Shown: piece by piece, positions 9,145 to 18,452 of the stretch
Layout: each line of letters starts with the position of its first letter
How positions within the stretch are numbered: position 1 is the first letter of the stretch
Assembly (NCBI RefSeq): GCF_014647035.1
Contig: NZ_BMOK01000005.1
Span: forward strand, 209,407-273,406
Direction of reading: 5' to 3'
DNA from: Sporolactobacillus putidus
GTDB lineage: Bacteria; Bacillota; Bacilli; Bacillales; Sporolactobacillaceae
DNA: 64,000 nt
Made by a program: the position numbers and the translations under genes
The notes under the pieces: model-generated
The model's input: the letters and a program-made list of their open reading frames with translations, nothing else
Told to the model about the DNA's origin: nothing
Databases searched by the model: none

Positions 9145-12100
9145 CATAAAAAAAGTGCTCGTTATCGGTTCGGGACCGATCGTCATTGGCCAGGCGGCTG
9201 AATTCGATTATGCCGGCACGCAGGCGTGCCTGGCCCTGAAAGAAGAAGGCATCGAGGTTGTCCTGATCAACAACAATCCTGCGACGATCATGACGGATGA
9301 CCGGATTGCCGACCGGACCTACATCGAACCGCTGACTTTGCCGGTAATCGAAAAAATTATTGCAAGAGAGCGTCCCGACGGCCTGATCGGTACGCTCGGC
9401 GGGCAGACCGGGCTGAACCTCGCTGTTTCACTTTATGAGAAGGGCATCCTTGCCAGATACAGTGTTGAACTGCTGGGCACGTCGGTTGATTCAATTCAGC
9501 ACGGGGAAGACCGGGAATTATTTAAAAAGCTGATGATCGCTATCCATGAACCGATTCCTGAATCCAAGATCATCCGCTCTTATGAAGACGGACTTGCATT
9601 CGTAGAGGACATTGGCTACCCGGTGATCATCCGTCCCGCCTATACGCTCGGAGGTTCCGGAGGCGGGTTCGCCTACAATGCGCAGGATCTTGATCTCGTG
9701 CTTCACAGAGGACTGAATCTGAGCCCGATACATGAAGTATTGATTGAGAAGAGCATCAAAGGCTGGAAAGAAATTGAATATGAAGTCATGCGCGACGCCA
9801 ATGATACGTGCATCATTGTCTGCAACATGGAAAACGTCGATCCGGTCGGCGTGCATACCGGCGACAGCATCGTGGTCGCCCCTTCGCAGACACTGTCCGA
9901 TGTACAATATCAGATGCTGCGCAATGCCTCGCTGAAAATCATCCGGGCGCTGAAGATCGTAGGAGGATGCAACATTCAGTTTGCGCTTAATCCGGAATCC
10001 GACGAATACGCGATTATCGAGGTCAATCCGCGGGTCAGCCGCTCATCGGCACTGGCTTCGAAAGCAACCGGTTATCCCATAGCCCGGGTTGCCGCAAAAT
10101 GTGCGGTTGGTTTTCATCTTGACGAGATTCAGAATCCGATCACGGGGACAACCTACGCGTCATTTGAACCGGCCATTGACTACATTGTCGTAAAAATTCC
10201 GCGTTTCCCGTTTGACAAGTTCACGGAAGCAAGCCGCAGTCTTGGAACACAGATGAAGGCGACCGGCGAAGTAATGGCGATCGACCGGACGTTCGAAGGC
10301 GCGCTGAATAAAGGGATCCGTTCCCTGGAACTGGGATTTAACGGATTGGATGATCCTGCGCTGCATGACAAACCGGACAGCGTCCTCGAAGAGCATCTGC
10401 TCAAAGCGACAGACAACCGGCTGTTTGCGATCGGTGAATTGTTCCGGCGCGGATGGACAGTTGAAAAAATAAACGATATCACAAAAATTGATCCGTGGTT
10501 TTTGAATGCCATGAAGGGCCTGGTTGATTTTGAAGCAAAAATCAGCCGGCTTTCATGGACAGATCTTACCGATGAACTTCTTGTTCAGGCTAAAAAGATG
10601 AACATTGGCGACGGACGGCTGGCCGAACTGTGCGGAGCTAAAGCAGAAGAGATCCGGAAGAAAAGAAAGTCGATCGGCCTTGTTCCGTCGTATAAGCTTG
10701 TAGACACTTGTGCCGGAGAGTTTGAGGCGCAGACGCCTTACTATTATTCCACCTGGACGGGGGAAGACGAGGCGGCTGTCGACGACAGACCGAAAATTCT
10801 GATTGTCGGTTCAGGACCGATACGGATCGGACAGGGCATCGAGTTTGATTATTGTTCGGTTCAGGCAACACTCGCCGTCAAGAAAAAAGGCTATCAGGCG
10901 ATCGTGGTCAATAATAATCCGGAAACGGTCAGCACGGATTATTCCATCGCCGACCGGCTCTATTTCGAACCCCTGGCTGTGGAAGACATTTTGAGCGTGG
11001 CGGAAAAAGAACATGTTCAGGGGGCGCTTGTCCAATTTGGCGGACAGACCGCTGTCAATGTCGCCAAATCCCTTGAAAAAGCGGGCATTCCGATTTTAGG
11101 CACACCTACCGAAGGCATTGATAAGCTTGAAGACCGTGAAGCGTTCTATACGCTGCTCACTGAACTGGGAATACCGCATATCAAAGGACTAACCGTCAAC
11201 CGGTTGGAAGATCTGCCGAATGCCGGCGATACGCTCGGCTACCCGATCCTTGTGCGTCCATCGTTTGTCATCGGCGGCCAGTCGATGTTCCTTTTCTATC
11301 GTCCCGAAGAGCTGCAGGCCTACATCCGTGCCGACCGGCATCTGAGCGCGCAGTCCTTCCCGCTTCTTGTCGACCGCTACATGCCGGGAACCGAGTGTGA
11401 GGTCGACGCGATCAGCGATGGCGAGCATGTAACCATACCCGGCATCTTTGAACATGTTGAACGGGCGGGCGTTCATTCCGGCGACAGCATTGCCGTGTTT
11501 CCCTCGCACACTCTGCCGGTTGAGGTGAAAAAAGAAATCGCCGCGGATACGGAAAAAATTTGCCGGCAGATCGGTGTGAAAGGCCTGATTAACATCCAGT
11601 TTGTGATCGTCGATGAAACGGTTTATGTTCTGGAAGTGAATCCGCGCGCCTCGCGGACCGTGCCGATTGTCAGCAAGGTTACGGGCATCCCGATGGTGGA
11701 AAAAGCCGTCGGCATTCAGTTGGGCGAACGCCTGGCGGATCAGGGACTGGTTTACGGCTACTGCGGGGATCCTCGTTTTTACGCGGTAAAAGCGCCCGTA
11801 TTCTCTTCGGCGAAACTGAACGGGGTGGATCCTGTGCTTGGGCCGGAAATGAAATCGACGGGTGAACAGCTTGGGATGGGGAACATGGTATCCGAGGCAT
11901 TCGAAAAGGCTTTTTTCCTCGGGGAACCGAATACATTTGTCGGTCCCGGCCATAAGAACACTATTCTGTGTTCAGTAGCAGAAAGGCAGAGAAAGGAAAG
12001 CGTGCCGATTGTCAGGCGGCTCGCCGCGAAGGGATTCAAGATCATCGCGACGGGAGGCACTGCCGATTACTATCGGGATCAGGGTGTTGAGGTTCTGAAG

Positions 12101-12355
12101 CTGGAGGCGGGAGACGAGGCGATTCGCAGCCTTTTTGCAGATGGGAAAACGGCCGCGTTGCTGAACATCCCGACGGCAGGGCGCAATATTCATTCATACG
12201 GCTTCCAGATGAGGGCGCTTGCCCTCCGTTACCAGATCCCGATTTATACGTGCCTTGACACCGTTGCCGAGGCGATCGGCGCAGCCGATACATCTTCTTC
12301 AGGTACCGTTCACACGCTGGACGAATACCGCAGCCTGACCTATACGACAAACTGA
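9128..12355 (+). CDS. carB: Carbamoyl-phosphate synthase large subunit
   Basis: Makes carbamoyl phosphate from bicarbonate, ammonia and two ATP. Two homologous ATP-grasp halves are visible: each begins with a nucleotide-binding segment (VLVIGSGPIVIGQAAEFDYA and ILIVGSGPIRIGQGIEFDY) and holds EVNPRVSRSSALASKATGYP or EVNPRASRTVPIVSKVTGIP. A C-terminal MGS-like regulatory domain (ATGGTADYYRDQG onward) follows. 1075 residues from ATG 9128, with AAGGGTGA upstream inside carA. Long open frames on the opposite strand are shadows of its codon usage. Confidence 0.96.
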   Translation: MPLRTDIKKVLVIGSGPIVIGQAAEFDYAGTQACLALKEEGIEVVLINNNPATIMTDDRIADRTYIEPLTLPVIEKIIARERPDGLIGTLGGQTGLNLAVSLYEKGILARYSVELLGTSVDSIQHGEDRELFKKLMIAIHEPIPESKIIRSYEDGLAFVEDIGYPVIIRPAYTLGGSGGGFAYNAQDLDLVLHRGLNLSPIHEVLIEKSIKGWKEIEYEVMRDANDTCIIVCNMENVDPVGVHTGDSIVVAPSQTLSDVQYQMLRNASLKIIRALKIVGGCNIQFALNPESDEYAIIEVNPRVSRSSALASKATGYPIARVAAKCAVGFHLDEIQNPITGTTYASFEPAIDYIVVKIPRFPFDKFTEASRSLGTQMKATGEVMAIDRTFEGALNKGIRSLELGFNGLDDPALHDKPDSVLEEHLLKATDNRLFAIGELFRRGWTVEKINDITKIDPWFLNAMKGLVDFEAKISRLSWTDLTDELLVQAKKMNIGDGRLAELCGAKAEEIRKKRKSIGLVPSYKLVDTCAGEFEAQTPYYYSTWTGEDEAAVDDRPKILIVGSGPIRIGQGIEFDYCSVQATLAVKKKGYQAIVVNNNPETVSTDYSIADRLYFEPLAVEDILSVAEKEHVQGALVQFGGQTAVNVAKSLEKAGIPILGTPTEGIDKLEDREAFYTLLTELGIPHIKGLTVNRLEDLPNAGDTLGYPILVRPSFVIGGQSMFLFYRPEELQAYIRADRHLSAQSFPLLVDRYMPGTECEVDAISDGEHVTIPGIFEHVERAGVHSGDSIAVFPSHTLPVEVKKEIAADTEKICRQIGVKGLINIQFVIVDETVYVLEVNPRASRTVPIVSKVTGIPMVEKAVGIQLGERLADQGLVYGYCGDPRFYAVKAPVFSSAKLNGVDPVLGPEMKSTGEQLGMGNMVSEAFEKAFFLGEPNTFVGPGHKNTILCSVAERQRKESVPIVRRLAAKGFKIIATGGTADYYRDQGVEVLKLEAGDEAIRSLFADGKTAALLNIPTAGRNIHSYGFQMRALALRYQIPIYTCLDTVAEAIGAADTSSSGTVHTLDEYRSLTYTTN

Positions 12356-12367
12356 GGAGTGACAGAC

Positions 12368-13330
12368 GTGGTCAATGATTCAGATACCTTTTTTACACTG
12401 AAAGGCAGAGACTTTCTGACAATCGCCGAATTTACGCCGGAAGAAATTCAGACGTTCTTACAGCAGGCGCTGGACATGAAGCAACTGCAGAAAAAAAATA
12501 TTCCCCATCCTTATTTAAATGGCAAGACGCTGGCGATGATTTTTGAAAAGTCGTCGACACGGACGCGGGTTTCATTTGAAGTCGGCATGTATCAGCTGGG
12601 CGGTTCGGCGCTTTTTCTCAGCAGCCGGGACATCCAGATCGGTCGCGGAGAACCGATCCCGGATACGGCAAGGGTGCTCTCCCGGTATGTTGACGGCATC
12701 ATGATCCGTACGTTCGCTCATGAAAAAGTGGAAGAGCTAGCGCGGTATGCCGATGTGCCGGTGATCAACGGACTGACCGATACCCATCATCCAACCCAGG
12801 TGCTGGCGGATCTTCTGACCATCTACGAACACAAAGGAACGCTGAAGGGGCTGAAGGCATGCTTCATTGGTGACGGCTATAACAATATGGCCCATTCTCT
12901 TCTTGAAGGCGCAGCTGCAGTGGGTATGGACATGACGGTTGCCAGTCCGGAAGGCTACGAGCCGGACCAAGCGATTCTTGCTGCTGCGGAGAAACGCGGC
13001 GCGGAAAACGGCTGCAAAGTCGGATTCACCCATTCTCCTCAGGAAGCGGCAGAAGGAGCCGATATCGTAATCACTGATGTCTGGGCGAGCATGGGCGAAG
13101 AAGCGGAGAAGGAAAAACGGCTGCATGATTTCAAAGGTTTTCAGGTTAACGAAGAATTAGCCCGTCTGGCAAAGGACGATTACCTTTTTCTTCACTGCCT
13201 GCCGGCTCACCGCGGTGAAGAAGTAGCGGCAAGCGTCATTGACGGACCACATTCCGCTGTCTTTGACGAGGCGGAAAACCGGCTGCATGCGCATAAAGCG
13301 ATTCTGAAATGCCTTATGGAAAGCAATTAA
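12368..13330 (+). CDS. argF: Ornithine carbamoyltransferase
   Basis: Joins carbamoyl phosphate and ornithine to give citrulline. Motifs: FEKSSTRTRVSFEVG (carbamoyl phosphate binding STRTR), HPTQVLADLLT, and the ornithine-binding HCLPAHRGEEV. I prefer GTG 12368 (GAGGAG nine bases upstream; 320 residues) to GTG 12359, which lies in the ribosome site. Next to carAB, so the labile carbamoyl phosphate is used where it is made. No arcABC genes are nearby, so a biosynthetic rather than catabolic enzyme is likely. Confidence 0.95.
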   Translation: MVNDSDTFFTLKGRDFLTIAEFTPEEIQTFLQQALDMKQLQKKNIPHPYLNGKTLAMIFEKSSTRTRVSFEVGMYQLGGSALFLSSRDIQIGRGEPIPDTARVLSRYVDGIMIRTFAHEKVEELARYADVPVINGLTDTHHPTQVLADLLTIYEHKGTLKGLKACFIGDGYNNMAHSLLEGAAAVGMDMTVASPEGYEPDQAILAAAEKRGAENGCKVGFTHSPQEAAEGADIVITDVWASMGEEAEKEKRLHDFKGFQVNEELARLAKDDYLFLHCLPAHRGEEVAASVIDGPHSAVFDEAENRLHAHKAILKCLMESN

Positions 13331-13369
13331 AAATAAAAACGTGCAAGACATCAAAGGAGGATTATTAAT

Positions 13370-14629
13370 ATGGCAAAAGAAAAAATAGTGTTGGCGTATT
13401 CCGGCGGTCTTGATACTTCAGTATGCATTAAATGGCTTCAGGACAAATATGACTATGATGTTGTTGCACTGAGCATCAATGTCGGCGAGGGCAAAGACTT
13501 GGCAATGGTGAAACAGAAGGCGCTCGATGTCGGAGCGATCAAATCCTATATCGTTGATGCGGAAGATCTGCTTGCAGAAGGTTATCTGGCTCCAGCGCTG
13601 AAAGCCAACGCGCTCTATGAAGGCGTCTATCCGATTTCGTCCGGATTGTCCCGCCCGTTGATTTCCAAACTGCTTGTTGATGTGGCGCACAAAGAAGGAG
13701 CTGTGGCCGTCGCTCACGGCTGCACAGGCAAAGGAAACGATCAGGTTCGTTTTGAAGTATCGATTCAGGCACTCGATCCGACGCTTAAGGTTGTTGCTCC
13801 GGTCCGGGAATGGGGCATGACGCGTGATGAAGAAATCAAGTATGCGGAAAAGAACAATATCCCGATTCCTGTTGATCTGGACAATCCATTCTCAATCGAT
13901 GCCAACATCTGGGGCCGGGCATGTGAAGCCGGCGTTCTGGAAAATCCATGGAACGAGGCACCAGAAGCTGCCTTTGAATGGACGAACCCAATTGAAAAAA
14001 CGCCTGATACACCTGAATATATCGAAATCACTTTTGAAAAAGGCATTCCGGTTGCGCTAAATGAAGAAAAGCTGAATTTTGTAGATATTATCAAGAAGTT
14101 AAATAAACTGGGCGGGCTGCATGGCGTTGGTCGCATCGATCACGTTGAAAACCGGCTTGTCGGGATCAAATCGCGTGAAGTGTACGAAAATCCGGCGGCG
14201 CTGATCCTGATCAACGCGCATCAGGCACTTGAAACCATCACGCTGACTAAAGAAGTATCGAAGTTCAAACCGCTGATTGACAAAGAAATCTCGCAGGTCA
14301 TTTATGACGGTCTGTGGTATTCACCGATAAGAGAAGCGTTGTCGGCGTTTGTCGATAACACGCAGCAGGTTGTTTCCGGAAAAGTTCGTGTCAAGCTATT
14401 CAAGGGCAATCATTTTGTCGTCGGCCGCGCGTCGGATAAGAGCCTGTATAATGAAAAACTGGCAACCTACACGAAGGGCGACGCTTTCGACCACAACGCT
14501 GCCGTCGGCTTTATCAAACTGTGGGGCCTGCCGACAAAAGTCAACGCTGAAGTGCACAAGAACGATACCGAAACGGAGGCAAATCATGGCGAAGCTATGG
14601 GGCGGCCGGTTTACGAAGTCAACAAATAA
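13370..14629 (+). CDS. argG: Argininosuccinate synthase
   Basis: ATP-dependent joining of citrulline and aspartate. The N-terminal PP-loop is [15 protein letters not shown], and [14 protein letters not shown] near residue 120 binds citrulline and aspartate. 419 residues, about 10-20 longer than most bacterial ArgG; the extra C-terminal residues are those that overlap argH by 44 bases in another frame. The ribosome site is AAAGGAGG before ATG 13370. Only 39 bases separate it from argF, and no terminator is seen there, so in contrast to B. subtilis argGH appears to be part of the argC operon. Confidence 0.96.
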   Translation: MAKEKIVLAYSGGLDTSVCIKWLQDKYDYDVVALSINVGEGKDLAMVKQKALDVGAIKSYIVDAEDLLAEGYLAPALKANALYEGVYPISSGLSRPLISKLLVDVAHKEGAVAVAHGCTGKGNDQVRFEVSIQALDPTLKVVAPVREWGMTRDEEIKYAEKNNIPIPVDLDNPFSIDANIWGRACEAGVLENPWNEAPEAAFEWTNPIEKTPDTPEYIEITFEKGIPVALNEEKLNFVDIIKKLNKLGGLHGVGRIDHVENRLVGIKSREVYENPAALILINAHQALETITLTKEVSKFKPLIDKEISQVIYDGLWYSPIREALSAFVDNTQQVVSGKVRVKLFKGNHFVVGRASDKSLYNEKLATYTKGDAFDHNAAVGFIKLWGLPTKVNAEVHKNDTETEANHGEAMGRPVYEVNK

Positions 14630-15965
14630 ACTGGTTGACGAATACACCTCGTCGATTTCCTACGATAAGGAACTGGCGCAGGAAGATATTGAGGGAAGTC
14701 TTGCTCATGTGAAGATGCTGGGCGAATGCGGCATTGTCTCTCCGGAAGAATCGGAAACGATTAGGCAGGGACTTCAGACAATCCTCGAGAAGGTGAAAAG
14801 GGGCGAGGCTGCTTTTTCCATCGATCAGGAAGACATCCATATGAATATTGAAAAAATGCTGATCGATGAAATCGGAGCGGTCGGCGGAAAGCTGCATACT
14901 GGCCGAAGCCGCAACGACCAGGTAGCGACCGATATGCACCTCTATATGCGGAATAAGACGAAAAAACTGATCGCGCTTCTGGAACATGTTCAGTCCGCCC
15001 TGCTTGAGCAGGCAAAACAAAACGTGGATACCATTCTGCCGGGCTACACGCATCTGCAAAGAGCACAGCCGATATCCTTTGCACACCATTTGCTGGCTTA
15101 TTTCTGGATGTTCGAGCGTGACAAGAGCCGGCTTTCGGACAGCCTGAAGCGTATCAACGTGCTGCCGCTCGGCGCCGGAGCGCTTGCCGGAACAACGTTT
15201 CCGATCAATCGCCGTCGGGTTGCCGAACTGCTCGATTTTGACGATATTTACCCGAACAGCCTAGACGCTGTCAGCGACCGCGATTTCGTTGTTGAAGCCC
15301 TGGCTGATTGTTCGCTGATCATGGTGCACCTGTCGCGGCTTTCTGAAGAAATGGTGCTGTGGAGCAGCCAGGAATTCCGTTTTATCGAATTGGATGACGC
15401 GTTCTGCACCGGTTCGAGCATCATGCCGCAGAAAAAGAACCCGGACGTCTCCGAGCTGCTGCGCGGGAAAACAGGGCGTGTGTTCGGACATTTGATCGGT
15501 CTGCTCACGGTTCTGAAAGGCCTGCCGCTCGCTTATAACAAGGATATGCAGGAAGACAAGGAGGGCATTTTCGACACAGTCAGGACGATTAGTGGCGCAC
15601 TGCAATTGCTGGCGCCGATTCTGGAGACGATGACGGTCAGAAAAGACCGGATGCGTCACGCAGTCGAAAAGGACTATTCCAACGCGACGGATATCGCAGA
15701 CTATCTGGCGAAAAAGGGGCTGCCATTCCGGGAGGCCCACGCCATCACAGGGAAAATGGTCCTCTATGCGATCGAACAGGGCAAATACTTGCTTGAACTC
15801 AGCATGGAAGACTACAAGCAATTCAGTCCGTTGTTTGCGGAAGACATTTTTGAAGCGCTGAAGCCGGAAAATGTGATGCGCGCCCGTGAAAGCGAGGGCG
15901 GAACCGCCCCGCATCAAGTCGAAAAGCAATTGAAGCTGGCCGAGGAAAAACTGGCTCAGGCTTAA
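14586..15965 (+). CDS. argH: Argininosuccinate lyase
   Basis: Last step of the pathway: splits argininosuccinate into arginine and fumarate. The fumarase/aspartase superfamily signature [12 protein letters not shown] (catalytic Ser loop) lies near residue 280, and [12 protein letters not shown] and TVGYTHLQ-type (here [11 protein letters not shown]) segments are in place. ATG 14586 ([11 protein letters not shown]) with CGGAGG upstream gives 459 residues, the normal length; the longer frame from 14349 runs inside argG. Start lies 44 bases before the argG stop, so translation is probably coupled. Confidence 0.96.
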   Translation: MAKLWGGRFTKSTNKLVDEYTSSISYDKELAQEDIEGSLAHVKMLGECGIVSPEESETIRQGLQTILEKVKRGEAAFSIDQEDIHMNIEKMLIDEIGAVGGKLHTGRSRNDQVATDMHLYMRNKTKKLIALLEHVQSALLEQAKQNVDTILPGYTHLQRAQPISFAHHLLAYFWMFERDKSRLSDSLKRINVLPLGAGALAGTTFPINRRRVAELLDFDDIYPNSLDAVSDRDFVVEALADCSLIMVHLSRLSEEMVLWSSQEFRFIELDDAFCTGSSIMPQKKNPDVSELLRGKTGRVFGHLIGLLTVLKGLPLAYNKDMQEDKEGIFDTVRTISGALQLLAPILETMTVRKDRMRHAVEKDYSNATDIADYLAKKGLPFREAHAITGKMVLYAIEQGKYLLELSMEDYKQFSPLFAEDIFEALKPENVMRARESEGGTAPHQVEKQLKLAEEKLAQA

Positions 15966-16003
15966 ATTGCGGTTCCGGCGCGAAGCAGGGCCAGCGGCCT
16001 GAA

Positions 16004-16035
16004 CTGTATCCATTCATCTGAATGAATGGATACAG
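16004..16035 (+). repeat. Perfect 14-bp hairpin after argH
   Basis: CTGTATCCATTCAT, loop CTGA, and its exact complement. There is no T-run after it, so it is more likely an RNA 3'-end stabiliser or protein site than a terminator. Confidence 0.6.
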
Positions 16036-16086
16036 GGCCGATGATGACTAAGTTGACCCCCTATATTTTGTATATAGTTTTCATAG

Positions 16087-16125
16087 AAAACCCGGATACC
16101 AAAATGAGTATTCGGTGTTTTTTCT
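16087..16125 (+). terminator. Terminator of the arginine operon
   Basis: ACCCGGATAC pairs with GTATTCGGTG around CAAAATGA, followed by a T-run. It is the first convincing intrinsic terminator after the nine arg/car genes. Confidence 0.75.
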
Positions 16126-16306
16126 GTTAAGATATACTGTGGTTTATTTACTGGAACATTCGATGGGACGTGCTGTTCCGGAATCGGCAGTAAAATTCGA
16201 AGAATCAACAGTAAACGGCCTGGAATCAATAAGTGTGATAAATCAGAATACTATCCGGGCTTTGTTCATGTCTGTTTCTTAATCTAAATTATATACACCT
16301 TACTTA

Positions 16307-16343
16307 AAAAGAGAGTTCACAAAAAATTTGTGTGCTCTCTTTT
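16307..16343. terminator. AT-rich bidirectional hairpin before the AbrB-like gene
   Basis: AAAAGAGAG (16307-16315) pairs with CTCTCTTTT (16335-16343), and CACAAA pairs with TTTGTG inside. It insulates the ABC operon from upstream transcription. The bases between it and the arg terminator show no gene. Confidence 0.6.
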
Positions 16344-16351
16344 GGTTTATA

Positions 16352-16380
16352 TTGACAATTGAATATCTTGGAAGTATGAT
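16352..16380 (+). promoter_or_regulatory. Sigma-A promoter of the AbrB-ABC operon
   Basis: TTGACA (16352-16357), exactly 17 bases, TATGAT (16375-16380). Near-consensus. Confidence 0.85.
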
Positions 16381-16409
16381 TTGTTATACAAATAATATAA
16401 ATATAACAA
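16381..16409 (+). promoter_or_regulatory. Inverted-repeat operator candidate
   Basis: TTGTTATA and TATAACAA are perfect 8-bp inverted repeats 13 bases apart, placed directly after the -10 box, where a bound protein would block initiation. The word AATAATATAAA inside the spacer recurs at 16418-16428. Autoregulation by the AbrB-like protein encoded just downstream is the simplest reading. Confidence 0.55.
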
Positions 16410-16448
16410 GTGGTATAAATAATATAAAACATACAATGGAGGTAAATG

Positions 16449-16676
16449 ATGGCAAACCCGAAAGGCAAGTACATTTGGACAGCAAAAGTTGGAGAAAAGG
16501 GACAGATTGTGATTCCAAAAGAAGCTCGTGATGTTTTCAACATTAAGCCGGGAGATACTCTTCTTTTACTTGGCGATGAAGCACAGGGGATTGCGATTGT
16601 AAAAAATGATGATTATATGCGCTTTGCTCAGGCAATATTTGACGCACAAAAACGTGAAGAAGATGATGAAAAATGA
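16449..16676 (+). CDS. AbrB/MazE/SpoVT-type DNA-binding regulator
   Basis: 75-residue protein with one swapped-hairpin AbrB domain: WTAKVGEKGQIVIPKEARDV then GDTLLLLGDE. Such proteins dimerise and bind AT-rich DNA, often at their own promoter. ATG 16449 is favoured over ATG 16446 by the GGAGGT site. The stop overlaps the next gene by four bases (ATGA), so regulator and transporter are made together. This regulator-plus-ABC-2 arrangement is common in Firmicutes. It is not a MazE antitoxin here, as no toxin gene follows. Confidence 0.88.
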   Translation: MANPKGKYIWTAKVGEKGQIVIPKEARDVFNIKPGDTLLLLGDEAQGIAIVKNDDYMRFAQAIFDAQKREEDDEK

Positions 16677-17404
16677 TTGCCATTCAAACCAGAAATCTGA
16701 CTAAAAAATTTAAAGAGAAAACCGCCGTGGATCAATTAAATCTTTCTATTGAACAAGGTGAACTGTTTTCCTTACTCGGTGTCAATGGCGCTGGGAAAAC
16801 AACAACGATAAAAATGCTTTCCTGTCTGAGCAAGCCAACAAGCGGTGATGCTGTTTTGCTTGGCGATAGTATTGCTGCCAATCCAATGGCGGTAAAGCAG
16901 AAAATTAATGTTTCACCACAGGAAACTGCAGTTGCGCCGAATTTAACAGTGAAAGAAAATTTAGAAACAATTGCAGGACTTTATGGCAGTGGCAGAAAAG
17001 AAGCAGCAAAAAAGACAAAAGAAATGATTGAAAATTTTGAGCTGTCAGAAGTCGCAAAGAGCAAGGCAAAAACTCTATCAGGCGGCTGGCAGAGACGATT
17101 GAGTATTGCGATGGCACTCATTTCAAGCCCGCAGATTCTATTCTTAGACGAGCCGACACTGGGACTTGATGTCCTTGCCCGGCGCGGTCTTTGGAACATT
17201 ATAGAAAGGCTGAAGGGCAAGATTACGATTATTCTCACAACACACTATCTTGAAGAAGCCGAGGCACTTTCGGATAGAATCGCTATTATGGCGAAGGGCC
17301 GGTTAAAATCAGTTGGAACAGCGAAAGAACTGATGTTGAACACACATACAGAAAAGTTTGAGGACGCGTTTATCGCACTTGCAACGGAAAGCGAGGTTTC
17401 ATGA
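16673..17404 (+). CDS. ABC transporter ATP-binding protein (ABC-2 exporter)
   Basis: 243-residue nucleotide-binding subunit of an ABC-2-type exporter. Walker A is GVNGAGKTTT near residue 35; the signature is LSGGWQRRLSIAMAL (the Q of the usual SGGxxQR is kept); Walker B is ILFLDEPTLGLD; the switch His is in TTHYLEE. Overlaps the AbrB-like gene and the permease gene by four bases each. Substrate unknown; relatives export antibiotics, peptides or lipids. Base use is more AT-rich than the arg genes, which may point to transfer. Confidence 0.93.
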   Translation: MIAIQTRNLTKKFKEKTAVDQLNLSIEQGELFSLLGVNGAGKTTTIKMLSCLSKPTSGDAVLLGDSIAANPMAVKQKINVSPQETAVAPNLTVKENLETIAGLYGSGRKEAAKKTKEMIENFELSEVAKSKAKTLSGGWQRRLSIAMALISSPQILFLDEPTLGLDVLARRGLWNIIERLKGKITIILTTHYLEEAEALSDRIAIMAKGRLKSVGTAKELMLNTHTEKFEDAFIALATESEVS

Positions 17405-18141
17405 TGAAAATGCTGGCATTCACTGCACGCAATCGTAAAGAGATTCTCAGAGACCCTTTAAACCTGGCTTTCGGTATAGGTTTTCCACTGGTTTTGCTAC
17501 TGCTGCTTTCCGCTATTCAGACGAATATTCCGGTCAGTTTGTTTAAAATTGGAAACCTTGCTCCGGGAATTGCTGTTTTCGGACTATCATTTATCTCGTT
17601 GTTTTCCGGAATGCTGATTGCTAAGGACAGAAGCACTTCATTCCTGATACGGTTGTTCGCTTCACCGCTTTCCGCGTCCGATTTTATACTCGGATACACC
17701 CTTCCGCTTTTACCAATGGCAGTCATGCAGAGCATCATTTGTTTTCTCGTTGCTTATTTTCTTGGATTATCAGTCAATATTAATCTGCTGCTTGCACTGC
17801 TTGTACTGATTCCTGCCGCCATTCTTTTTATCGCGATCGGATTGCTTGCCGGAAGCCTGCTGACAGACAAACAGGTCGGCGGCGTCTGCGGTGCATTGCT
17901 GACGAATCTTGTTGCATGGCTGAGCGGCACATGGTTTGACTTGAATCTGGTCGGCAGCGCATTCAAAGCTGCTGCGAACGCATTGCCCTTTGTCCACGCG
18001 GTAGAAGCCGCGAGGGCGGCGGTCGCCGGAGACTATGTATCCATTTTCCCGCATCTTCTGTGGGTCGTTGCCTATGCGGTGGTTATTTTTTCTCTCGCAA
18101 TCTATGTTTTTAATAAAAAAATGAGAAGTGACGCTAGGTAA
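17401..18141 (+). CDS. ABC-2 type transporter permease
   Basis: 246-residue membrane protein with six hydrophobic segments, ABC-2 type. It begins with the cytosolic stretch FTARNRKEILRDPLNLAFG, usual for this family, and ends on a basic KKMRSDAR tail. Starts four bases inside the ATP-binding gene. With that protein it should form the complete exporter (two of each). A hairpin terminator follows. No accessory or immunity gene is seen, so whether it serves drug export, self-protection or envelope stress stays open. Confidence 0.92.
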   Translation: MMKMLAFTARNRKEILRDPLNLAFGIGFPLVLLLLLSAIQTNIPVSLFKIGNLAPGIAVFGLSFISLFSGMLIAKDRSTSFLIRLFASPLSASDFILGYTLPLLPMAVMQSIICFLVAYFLGLSVNINLLLALLVLIPAAILFIAIGLLAGSLLTDKQVGGVCGALLTNLVAWLSGTWFDLNLVGSAFKAAANALPFVHAVEAARAAVAGDYVSIFPHLLWVVAYAVVIFSLAIYVFNKKMRSDAR

Positions 18142-18180
18142 TCTATCTATGATCCATCATTTTTATCTTGTAAAGGATGA

Positions 18181-18218
18181 AAAAAATCAGTCATGTGTTA
18201 ACTGGCTGACATTTTTTT
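18181..18218 (+). terminator. Terminator of the AbrB-ABC operon
   Basis: TCAGTCA pairs with TGGCTGA (one G-U) around TGTGTTAAC, flanked by an A-run and seven Ts. Confidence 0.8.
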
Positions 18219-18370
18219 GTCACTAATTTTAGCTGAATGTCACTATTTATTTCAGCGTGGTTTGTTATGCTGATGATAGATTTAAAAAAAGAAAATATTT
18301 TCCAAAGAAAAAGTACGGCTAAAGACTTAGTGGAACTTAGTTCTCGAAGCGGGTTAAACCAGCTCGTATT

Positions 18371-18389
18371 ATTGTTAAAATATAACAAT
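18371..18389 (+). promoter_or_regulatory. Inverted-repeat operator candidate before the MacB-like gene
   Basis: ATTGTTA, spacer AAATA, TAACAAT: a perfect 7-bp inverted repeat that covers a possible -10 (TAAAAT, 16 bases after TTAAAC). Its half-site TTGTTA/TAACAA is the same as in the operator at 16381. Confidence 0.45.
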
Positions 18390-18452
18390 AAAAATAATTT
18401 CAGGAATCCAGTCACCCTTTTGGTACAGATTCCATTAACTGGAGGATACGGC

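Noticed and set aside
11189-11953. Long minus-strand frame inside carB
   Set aside because: Shadow of carB codon use; no ribosome site and no family likeness.
18237-18452. N-terminal extension of the MacB-like protein
   Set aside because: Not family-like, AT-rich, contains the putative promoter and operator; GTG 18453 has the ribosome site.
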